A program made the translations under genes and the position numbers. A stretch of 64,000 nucleotides of DNA from Carettochelys insculpta (lineage: Eukaryota > Chordata > Testudines > Carettochelyidae). This document shows, in pieces, positions 40,101-52,100 of this stretch. A model generated the notes under the pieces. That model searched no databases. It saw nothing but the letters and a program-made list of their open reading frames with translations, and was not told the origin of the DNA. Each line of letters opens with the position of its first letter. The stretch's first letter is position 1. The stretch is from NCBI RefSeq assembly GCF_033958435.1, contig NC_134137.1:239986501-240050500 (forward strand), in the 5' to 3' direction.

Positions 40101-43100
40101 GGTTAGAGCCAGTCTATTGTTCATGAACTAGGATCTCCCATTTGTTAAGCCAAATATAAATGCCAAATCTGACACCTCTGGTTCATATATTGTGTTTGCA
40201 GGTGTCCACATCTGGCTATGAACCCTGAGAATGAGAACTCCTCCAATAACAGTATAAAAAGTGAAAGTCTGCATTTTGGAAGTCAAACCGTGTATCTATT
40301 CTTGGATAGTCTCAGAATGATAGTAACTTCTCACATCAATTCCTAAATGATGATTAACTTGATGTCTGCTGAGGGCTGTCATGCAACTTTACAAGCCCGG
40401 TATGTTGTTCAGACTCTATTTTTCATAAAATTAGATCTTGCTTTCCAATTTTAGCTAAAAGATAACAATTGAAATGGGATGTAAACTGGAAATAGTTCAC
40501 ACTAACAGAGAAACTGTCTATTTCAAGCATTTCCCACCTGCCTTTACTTTAGAAGAAAAACACTTGTATCTGGGTGCACATGTGAAGACAATTTTTAACA
40601 CTACATTTTTTTAAATAACACATTAGAAGCAAAAAAGGGCAATTGCAATCATGGACCAATGCAGCCTGTTCCAGAAATTACTGCAAAATTCAAAAAAGTA
40701 ACTGAAAATAAATGAAAGGACTATGGAAATCATCATGTACTGTATTCTAGCAAAACTCAAGGAATAGAATTTTGTCCATAGATAAGCAAACAGTCCTGTA
40801 GCATGTTAAAGACTGGCAATGTTATTTATTAGGTGGGCCCACAAAAACTCATTACCTAATACATAAAATTAACAGTCTTTAAGGTGCTACAGGACTGCTT
40901 GCTTTGTTTTGCAAAGATACAGACTAACATGGCTACCCCACTTGCTTCAATAAAGTTGTCAACATTGTTGACCCCCTAAATCATCACGGATTGCTACAAA
41001 CAGCAGCATAAAAGCAGGTTGTACAATTAAAAAAAAAATCAGAAACTTTTCTTCCCCCCAATCCCAAGCATAATGTTCCATATATATGGAGATACACATC
41101 TCATAGAACTGGAAGGGACCTTGGGAAGTCATTGAGTCCAGTCTCCTGCCAGGGCCAAGCACCATCCTTCCCCCCACCCCCTCTGATTGAGCTCACAGTC
41201 CTGGGTTTAGCAAGCCCATGGCCAAGGCCACTGAGCTATCCTTCCCCCTGATCCCAGAACACTCTGTATTGGAATTACTATGGGAAAGTCTATATTTTCA
41301 TATAAACACCACAAATAGAGGTTACTGGAGACAGGGTTCAATCTAACCTTTGTATCCATTAGGAATGTAAGACCATGTCGCAATTATAGAAAGAACAGTG
41401 TTTGAACACTGCTGTTTAAGGGCCCCTACAAGAAAAATATTTGGTGGACAGCTGATGTCATGCCACATATTTGAGAAGTTATACTATTAGAAAAGGAGAA
41501 GTGTACATCCGTCCATCCGCCTGTCCTATCCTGGGCAGGTCACTGGGGCTGCCCATGGAGCTCCAGGCTCTGATTGGGTCCCTGGACACAGGGATGCCAG
41601 GAGTCCCCAGGCCCTGGCTGGGTCTCCAGGGCTGGAGCTGTGGGCAGAGCACTTCACCGGTAGCCAACAAAAAAGGGGCAGGCCTTGCTAGTGAATCATA
41701 AAAGCTGCTACAGTGTTGGTCAGTGAGAGCCTTAGGTTAAATTTACAAAAAAGCCTATGGGACTTGAGCCCAACTCCTATTTTGAAAAGCGATTTGTGTA
41801 CTTAATAGCCACCTCTCATTGAAAATAGATAGGGCATTTAGGCTTCTTGGGCATTTTGTTGCTTTGGAAAGTGTTATGACTTAGTCAGAATTGGCCTTAT
41901 CTACACTAGCACCAATCTTTGAAATGGCCATTTGCATGGCTGTTTCAAAGATTTGTGCTAGTGTAAACGTAACCATTGGTCTGGCTTCCATTGCAGTAAT
42001 ACAGAACTGTTTGTCAGTTGTGTTAGGAAACACAATCATTACAGAGTAAAGGGCCTGTAAATTAAATCACAGCTTTCTGACTTTATTATCCAGGATCCTA
42101 GAAGTCCATTTGCCACAGAAAACCACAGAATTTGTGTTGTTATAAAGAATCTTTAGGGCTTTTTTTTTTTTTATGTTTGACCATAAAATTAATTAAATTA
42201 ATTAATGAAACAGTAACTATTAACTAAATTTTCCTGGTAGTGCCAGTGTTTCTTATTCAATACAAACAGCCTCCCTCTCATATGGTTGATTTTTGAATGC
42301 ACTTTAAATTAACATAACTAAACATGCTCCAGTGCTTCTGGCATATAGATGTTACTGAACAGCCTATAAGGGTTCATATTTTAACGCATCTCCAATTTCA
42401 CTTCAGTTTCCAGATTTGGGTAATTAAAGTTATGAAAAGATGCCAAAAATGTTAAAAATTGGCCTTAAAGACTGTGTCACTGAGTTTAGAAAGCACAAAT
42501 TTCACACTGAAGGTAAAGTAGTTCTGTACTGCCTGCAACAAGCCTACACATTACAGTTGAAGGAAGACAGTTGCACAATTCATGGAAAGCATTAAACAGT
42601 AACAATGAAAATAAAAAGCAAGAGGCTGAAAAAGCACAGCCATTAGCAACTGTAAAGAAATTGTGAACTATGCCTGGATTATTCTACTATTTTATTAAAA
42701 TGATCAGTGACACCAGTAGGTTTCAAATAAGCTTCAAAAATTTAAATAGATCTATAAATCACTGGGTTGTACTTATACCTATATATTAAGTGTCTAGGGA
42801 AACTGAAGTTCCTCAGTTCATTTTAATCATGCAAAAAAAAGACACAGATTTTTATGCTATTTTATAAGAAAATTTAGTTTTGCTCTTTAAATCACAGAAT
42901 ACTAGGATTTTGTTTATTATAAAATTGCAGCTGCTTATTAAACAGAGGTCCAGAACAGGAAAAGAAAAGTAATACTGTAGGTAAATTAAACAGCACTTAG
43001 AGATTGGCGAGGATTCTAATGGAAGTTTACATATAGATGTGTGGCAAAGTAACTACATTGCCTTTTCACTCTCACTGCTTGTTATTCCAGTGCAAATCAG

Positions 43101-46100
43101 TTTGTGGACAGGATTATTTTGGAATTAAAATGTCATTTTTCAATTCATCTTCTACCAACTGAAAATTATAATAATACCCTTGTTTTTCAAAATAAGGGAT
43201 GTCCTCACACCAGTCAGCATATGTAACTCAAATCTGCTATCTTTTTTATATATGTTTCACTTCAGACAAAGCCTACAGCAAGAACAGCAGAGGGTATGGT
43301 AGGTCAAGGTCGTATAGACAGAGATTGAAACGCATTAGTAGACCTGCCGGAGAACATTCACATCCAGTCAACACCCATCCTGCCTAAGTGGCAGACTACA
43401 GGCAAAGACTAGAGCCTTAACAACACTGAGCGTGCTACTGACACTTACCACCTAAGAACAGGCTGGCAGTGGTTGTATGGTGAGGAGAAATAGAGGTGGT
43501 GACTGTGCTTTGGATAATGGGAGGAGCAAGCTACCACGGCTGTGGCAAATATAGCACTTCTGCTGCTGCAGCTGTAACTCTCCCCACCTCAAGCAAGCCA
43601 TGCGAATTGCACTTAAATCTCTTGCACCAGTACGTAGGCTTCTGCCACTGGAGCTAACAGAACAACTCCAATAGTTAGGGGCAGCAATGGAGCTTAATCC
43701 TACATGGACTACACACTTCAGAGTACCATGACACATCTAGTCCAGGAATGGTGAGACTGACCTTCCTCATGTTAGATGAATGCAGGAGGAAATAGTCTAT
43801 TGTACAAAACATGTTATCCATCTACTGTACATGACATAAAACACATCTTATGTATATGACAAACAATTATTATCTATATGTTGTGGCAAGAGCCCTTCTT
43901 ACCCAGGCCACTGCTTGGTTCAGTCTCTCACCCCTTTCCTCCAGCAGCAGAGGCTTGCAACAGATCTCTGTGGTAGGGCGCCTAGCCATCCCCCCTGGGT
44001 CTCCCTCCTCTGCTGCTCCTGACCTGGCTCTCAATTTTGCCCTCCTGCTCTGTGCCTTCTGAGCCTCTCCAAATTCCCCTTCCACTCTTCCCCCAGCTTT
44101 CCAAGTGTGAAAGTTTTTAAAGGCCTTCCTCAAGCCAGCCATGGAGTCAGCTGGCCCCAATCTGGCCGAGCCAGCTCTCTCCCACCTGCTACCGATTGCC
44201 TTGCTGCCTGCTGCTTCTATTTAGCAGGTGTTTCCCTACTCTTTGAGCTGCCTTTCTCCCACCCTGAAGGAGCCCTTTGGCCTGACCCTGCCACAATATG
44301 GAATACGTCTTACAGAGGAAGCTTGAGGAGACACACTGCAAGGAGCTGGAATATCAAAATAATGAGTGAAGATCTATCTGTGGCATGTGGCAAGTGAGGC
44401 CAGAACAGACAAGGGGAAACATCATTTTAGGAGTCATCATTTTTGCAGACTTGAAATATAATGCAAACGGCTCACCAAGTGTTACAGTCTTTGTTCACTG
44501 TGTCTCCTGGAGCATATTCCCTTCCACTGTGGAAACATGGACACCTCTGAGGAACAATGCATTTATTTTGATGTCTTACCTAAAATTAAAAAAAATATAT
44601 ATCAGCTGTTTGATCCTCTTAATATCAGGTATCAGAGAGGTAGCTGAGTTAGTCTGTATTCTCAAAACCAACAAGAAGTCCTGTGGCACCTTATAGACGA
44701 ACAGATATTTAGATCTGATGAAGCAGGTCTTTGCCCACGAAAGCTTATGCTCCAAAATAACTGTTAGTCTATAAGGTGCCACAGGACTTCTTGTTGGGTT
44801 TTAATATAAATAATGAACTTTACCAGCACACAAAAGGCAAAAAAGGAGAAAACACAGGTGCAATTGCACAAGAGCCAAAGCTACCCTGGACAGAGACAGA
44901 GACACGTGAAATTGAACCGCACCTCTACTCTGGAGAAGGTGGAAAGGATTGGGTATCTGCTGAAGTTGCTGAGAGAAACAAGGGCAGTAAAACCCAACAG
45001 GTCACCAATGAATTTACTAATGAGAACATGGGATGGAGTGAAGGAGGATAAAGGAAAGAAAGAATTTGGCTATTATGGTGAGGAGAGTGAAAGCCTGCAG
45101 AGAGCTGTTCACATACATTAGGTATGCTAAGCATGACCAGCTAGAATGATTGTTCTGTGAAGAAGTCAGATATAGCTTTAAGCCTGATTAGCATGAAAAG
45201 ATACACACTGAAAAAGAAACCCTAGAAGAAAGGGTCTGAGACCACAAGCGAAGAGCATGGCCCAGGCTATTGTAGCACTGATGAAGACAATTGATTCTGA
45301 TGGTGTCTTGCAGAAGGTGGGAGTAATTGCCTCAGGCTAACAGATTTTATGATTGGGGAATATGTTGTCATATTCAGCTTACTTTTTTTTTCTGTCTTAA
45401 TGTCATCTCATTATTCGTATTTATATCCACTCCATTTTTTTACAATGCTGTTTCTCCCTCTTAAAATACACGCCAGACTTGTTCTTTTAAGCTATTTCTT
45501 GAGGAACCAGTCCTTCCAGACCCTTCAGCTACCTGTTACTTTTCTCTAGATTTTCTTAAATTTATCACAGTTTTTCCTCAACAGAGATGCACACAACTAA
45601 GCAACAGGTAAATGCAAGTATGAGTTTGGTTTTGCTAAAATCTGGTTTGCCTTGTTTTGGTTTGTGGCTTACTGGAACACAGAATATTTCTCCTCACCGA
45701 GGCCCAACATCCCCAAACTCACCTGCTCATTTTTAACTGTTAAAGTGAAATCATCACTTTTTCATTCTTCATGCTTCTGAATTGGAACTAAGAGCTATCT
45801 AGTCTGACTATCTGGGTGAATCAGCAGAATATCTTCACAATTCCACACCAGGGTGTAGACCCTGGCATCTTTTCAGACGTCAGCACTGATCCCCTCTATT
45901 CAGTACTAAAAACAGGTGCTGAAACTGTGGTCCACAAACCATTAAAAGTCCACAGACAGCTGGCTGGTCACATGGAGTATGTCTATACAATAGCTAAGAA
46001 GGTGCTCCCCAGCATGGGTTGGATAGATGTCCCCTACCAATGTCGCTGGAGGAACACAGATGGCTACTCAGGCTAACCGCTTGAATATGCTCCTGAGAAA

Positions 46101-49100
46101 AATGACTAGAAGACAAAATATTTTCCTGACTATAAGTGAGGCTAAAACATTTTCCCTTTCAGTTTGCAATGGATGGGAATAGCCATATTAGTAACACACT
46201 TAATATAGTAGTGTCCTTACCAGTGGAACAAAAATCATGAATGATATATCCGCAAGTCCTGTAATAAAATCAGCCCAGCAGAGGGAAAAAAAAGCTGAGA
46301 TATGGACAATAGAGGGTAACTTATCCCATATAACTGCACTAGACACGGACCTGGTCATGAGAAAATATCTGTATCAAAATGCAGTTCACGATATGAAAAG
46401 GTTTCAGAATCCAGTGGTGAAAAACAGCATAATTTTTAAAAACAGTGGATTCAACTCATGCAGTTCAGTCAATGCTCCCTACAACTTTGCCAAGACTTGA
46501 TATGGTAAAACACTTCTTGAAAGCTCTTCTCAAGACTACTCTCAAACAGTTTCCAAAATCACATTACCTTTGTAATTAGGTGGGCACCTGAATCAGGAAT
46601 TATTCAGGTTTTTCTTCTTTTGTCAGAGAAGATAACTGGTGATTCCAGAAACAGCTACTCACTCAGCAACATATGTCACTCATATGCAAGAGTTAACAGT
46701 CTGAACCTGAAACACTTCTTGGCATTTGTATATTGTATAACTAATCATCCAAGATCCAGACTATTAATACAAAGCATTTTATGCTACAAAGGGCCTTTCA
46801 TCCGAATGTAGTCCAAAGTTCTTTCTGGTCTTTCAAGGCCATGATCAGGCTCACCCACAGGAAGAAGCAAAAAGGACAACTGCCTATGGACCCAGCGAAA
46901 CAAAAGGGCCCGGAGGTCCCAGCTGCTACTACTGTGATGGCTGCAGCGGATGGAGCATTGGGCCCCTTAATTTGCTGCTGGAGCATTGTGTGTCACACTG
47001 CAGGCAGCACGGAGGGCTGGAGTGACACAAAGGGATGGCTCATTCCAGCTCACCTCTTCTGCTCAAGCGGGTCTCTCTCCACCTTGCTCAGAAGCCTGGT
47101 GAGATTGTTGGCCCCCCTGGATGCAATGATGCTATGTAAGTCCAAGCCCATGAATTGTTGGGTGGGGGCAGAGAAGCATTTTCCCAGCAGGAAGTCCTAG
47201 AGCCTTTGCTTCAGACTCAGTCTCCGTACTCCCAGCAGTACAGAGGGTGAACGGGCCAGAAGAGACCCTAGCATTTCCTCTCCCCCCTGCTTTCAGATGA
47301 GCTGCTGGTGATGCACAGCAGAACTGTGTCAGTCTATGGCCCCACTCTTACCGCTCCACTTCCCCACTTCTCTGAGGAACTTAGCTCAAATGTCAGCCCT
47401 AGGCTTGAGTAGGACAGAGCTACCCTCCTGGGGCACAAAAAATGGGATGGGCCAAAGGGGGGAAGATTGGTCCAGCTTCTCCTTGCCCCCTCAGCTCTTT
47501 GCACACTCATACAGAGCTAGTTACAATCCACCCCTAACAGCATAGGCCTCACAGGCAAGAGTCATTTTGCCTGGCACTGACATGCAGCCCTTACTGGAGA
47601 GAAAAGCAACACCTATTAATCGATTGGGTGGACTATTAAAAGCAGCAGTGAAGAATTCATTATGCAGTCAGAACTGTAGGCAGAGATGACATCCAGAACT
47701 ATTATTTTGCCCCCAAAAATCACATGATCAGAAGTGCCCTTTTTATGTCCCATCCTGATGCTGGCAGCCCAGATGCCCCAACACCATTCTGAATCATAGG
47801 TCTGTTATGACCATGTTCCCACTAATTTCTTCCATCTAATGGTGGAATAAATGTTATGTGCACCAGGCCACGTGCAAACGTGCAGCACCAACAGAAACAC
47901 ATGCTGCCGGCCAGGAGTGCCTGTGGGCACCCTGCTAATCAACTGGGCAGTTCCTGAATCTCTCCTGGGCAGCCATCCAAGCACTCTGCGTACAGGGAAC
48001 GCTGTTTATGACTGAAAGAAAAATACTGCATACTGCCTTGTCAACACCTCTGGCTGTAAATAGTGGGATTCCCCTGTGGAAGTCCTGCATCCAGTAGTTT
48101 TCTTCTCCTGTTTAGCACAGGAAATTTAGCAGCCTCTCAACTTAAAGTAGTGTGGGCACAGCTGCATGGGGAGGTAACCACAAGAAAGATCAGAGGACTG
48201 TAAGGAGAACAGCTGCTGTTCACACTATCTACCATCCTCATTAGCAATGCTCAGGGAGAGCATTCAAGGATTTATGTGGCTGACGAGTTGATGAAGGTTC
48301 CAGCTGTTTGGGAGTCTGGAGGAAACACACACCATTTGATCCTGGCATTGCTTACATGTCCTGTTCCTGGTACAAAATTTCTCAAACTACTTTTAAAAAC
48401 CAAAAAGAGCATTTTTGGCTTTAAAATGTTTAAAGTTCCTAAGTCCTATCAGCCTTCATATTTGGGTTATAACTGTGATGTTCTTTGTCCTGCACTTTCC
48501 CCTGCATATAGAACCTCAGATGCTATCATTCCACCTCACTGTAAGCCCTTCTATTTCAGTGGGAATGAAGAAAAGTGTCTTCAGAGACCTTAAATACACT
48601 GGGAAAGTGCATTCTGTTGGAACACATTAAATACGTTTTAACCTGAAGTAACCAATTTGCTATAAAGCTGGTCATAAAACCCAAACCATTTGCTCGAAAA
48701 CAAAAACAAAATGACAGAGAGAGAGCGAATCCCCTTTCCAAATTTTCCAGTGCAATTTCAGGTTTTCCCTGGGATTTTTCTAAATGAAATATTGAAAATT
48801 AAACATTTTCATTTCATTTTCATAAATTGAAATAAAATAAATATTTTGGGTTTGATTTTAAATGTTATTTCAATTCAATTTTTTAAAACAAAAAGAAAAT
48901 TCTATTTGAGGTTTCTGGATTTTGGTCTTCACCCTATCCCAGATCCTTTATGTCATATATTTTCCTCTTTTGTCCCTGCTAGAGTAAGGAAATCCATAAT
49001 TTCACACTTTTTTTAACATCTTTTTCTACCTAGAAACTGTTGACAAAGCTGCAAGAAAGTGAGAAAGAGTAGGGTTTTTTTTTTTCCCCCATAATTTCCC

Positions 49101-52100
49101 ACAGGTAGTTACTTTTTCCCAATGGTTTCAAGGTTGTAAAATGTAAGAATGTGTTAAAAGTGGGGTTCTCCCCATTCTAATGAGGGGAAAAAAGGGGAAT
49201 ATAAAAAACAAAAAGGGAAGAAGGAAAACAAATATCCAAAAACACAAAGTAAAATATCAAAAGATGGGAGGAAAGTGCCCAAATAAAACTGAAGTTTTTG
49301 TTCCCCAAAAATTAAACAATATTTTATTTTTGTACGGACATTTGAATGATTTTATTATCAGCTCAAAATATTTTGTCCGCTTTGAATTTTGCATTTGGAA
49401 AAAAATAAAAATAATTTAAATCAACATGGAAAAGTTCAACTAAAATGAAACCATATTTTCTGGTGGGTTACTTTTTCCATCTAAAAACTGCAAGCAGTTG
49501 CAGTTTATACAGTGAATCCTTGCTCATACTCTCCTCTTGTATCATTCAAATATGTTATTCACAGCTGTTCAACTAGTAATTTGTGTTAACGCATTAGAAC
49601 CTATGGATTGCTCTGTGGATTGTGGTTAATCCAGCTAATATATTTTAAGCATGTCTTTGTCCATGTTAAGGGCCACATGGTTATCATCAGCCCTATGGTT
49701 TTGTTTGTGTTTGATTGGATGCTTTAATTTTTAAAAGCAAGAGGATTTCCTCTTCCATACATGAATTATCTGTAATCGTTCCTAATTGTCTGATTAATCT
49801 AATCTGCAAATAATAAAAACACCTTTTCCAAAATGTCTACAAATGTACCTCTGTGGATAACACTTGTAACAAGTATTTATTTACACTCGTATTCAAGATA
49901 TTTTTGCTTCCCACATACATTCCGGTATATAACAAATTATTCCCCTAAAAGCATGAGAATTAAAAGGGTCCTGGAAACCTGTCAATTGAATAGGCAAATC
50001 TAATTTGCAAAAAAAATTCACAGTTACTTTTTTGTTGCATTTGCCTGGAGCTCCTCATGGCTAATCTGGAAACTACCAAATTCATCACTTTACTTAATTT
50101 GAATCCTTATGCCTGTATCTTTAGGAACACTGGAGAGGAGAAATGGGCAGCCAATAAAATTACATGGGTAAAAGAGAACATTTCAAACCTAATTGATATT
50201 AAAATCATGTCACCTGTGGTGAGAACTGCTATGAGCACAAGGTTAAGATGGTTGCTCAGAGCAGGATGATGAACAAATCTTCCCTGAGGCCCTTTTGATT
50301 GAATCTTTGGGGTATTTTGTCTCTCTCTGTAGACTGCTCATTAGCATCAGTTAAGCATATCCCACATAACACACTTCAGGAGTTCCCCCATGTGAGTGAA
50401 TTTCAGACGTTTACATTTTCTATATCAGGTTCCCAACAAGAGGAGGGTGGGGGTCAGAATCTGAGCCCTGAGACTCTCTTTTTATGGCAAACCCTACAAT
50501 GAAATAAGAATGTCTTCAAGTGTTAACTTAGTCTGAGGATAGTTTCCAGAATGGAGGGTCTTCTGGGCTTCTCATGGGCCAGAATGGAAGTGAGTAAAAT
50601 AGCAAGTAACTTTTGTGAAATTGTTTTACCAGTAGATTGAATTATACAGCCATCTAGTGGATAAAAGGAGCTAATCCTATTTGACCAGGTTTCATGGGAT
50701 TGTCCTAATCCTACAACGCCGAAACTCAAGGTATATCTATACTTTCCAGAAGACTGACCCAGTCAGGGTCAATCTTCTGGGGTTCGATTTAATGCGCCTA
50801 GTGGGGACACACTAAATTGAACCATCGGGACTTGACAGTCAGCTTTTGTACTCCTTATTCTCGCGAGAAGTAAGTGAGGTCGATGTTAGAGAGTTTCTCC
50901 CATCAACCTCCCTCTGTGTGGACGGCCTGATAAATCAGTCTTAGATACATCGATTCCAGCCACACAATTGTCGTAGCTGGGACTGCATATCTAAAGATCA
51001 ACTTTCAGGTCTAGTACAGACCTGCCCTCAGAGAGAATCAATCCCACCACCTCCAATGAGGCAGTTTGCATCAAACTGCAAGACATGCTTTTTCTAGTGA
51101 AAGTCTTGGAGTATGTCTGCACTAAAAGTCTGCCTCAGCATAGCTATGCCAGCAAAGCTCTAAAGCATAGGTAAGGGCTTTTTTTTCCAAAGGAGCAGGA
51201 ACACCACCTCCCAAAACAACAATAGCGCTCTTCCATTGACATAGCTGAATCTCTGCTGGGACTTATATCAGCGTAGCTATGTCTTTTGGTGGGGTGGGGG
51301 GTATTTTTTCACACCCGGAACCAGCATAGCTCTGCCAATATAGCTTTCAAGCATAGACCAAGGGCTATGCAGTAATCTTTTGAGTGACCGCGCAAACGAC
51401 TTCAGGGGGAAAAACAACTGTGTAGTAGTACTAATTAAATAAAACCACTCTGAATAATATTAGGTTTAGTCTACACTAAAAATTAGGTTGGTCTCCATGA
51501 ATAATTATTACTACATTTTTAGTATATGAATAGCTGTACCCTGGAACTCCACCAGTTCCTGGAAGCAAACCAAATCTCAGATCCATTGTGCAGACTGAGC
51601 ACATCATGATAATTCTGAAAGACTTTGGCTTCATCCAAACAAACTACACATCTTTGGGTAGTTTACTTACTAACATTGCTACATTATACTGGAAGATTTC
51701 CCTTCCCTTTTCTCAGCAAAGAAAATTAATGGAATATTTTCAGCATTTGAAATAGGAAAAGTAGTAGCACAGTTTTAATAAAGAGGAAAATTAATTATTT
51801 TTGCAGGTGAATAATCAGTTCATGAAAGCACTGCTGTGTAATCTCTCTTAATCAGTGTTTTGTATCTTTTGCCACAAAAGAGAGCTGTTGGAACTAGCAC
51901 ATTGCTCATTGCTCACACAAAAGACTGCAGCTGGAAGTACAAGGAGCTTTCCTCATCTTTGCTGCTGCTCACCCTTTCAGCTGCTGTCATCACAAAACAT
52001 TTCTATTTTGGAGCAGACTCGGCCCATAAAAATGTCTGATTAACAACAAATATGGTACCAATCTTCCAAAAAAGAAAGTGATCCTGGAAATTACTGTTTA

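Larger units (their letters stand above)
30581..44475 (-). other. VWF intron 19
   Basis: 13,895 bp, the largest intron here. Repeats listed separately cover 30975-31135, 33406-34333, 34627-35314, 35656-36337, 36433-36624, 37495-37764, 39180-39310, 39540-39800, 40783-40945, 41090-41260, 41893-41974 and 43881-44295. 31190-31580 and 41500-41700 are GC-rich blocks of unknown type. 31690-33390, 37770-39170, 39810-40780 and 41980-43870 hold nothing I recognise beyond poly-T at 42160-42172. Confidence 0.7.

Noticed and set aside
46781..47200. 139-codon plus-strand frame in intron 18
   Set aside because: No domain or splice context, in a GC-rich stretch; opposite strand frame also open.
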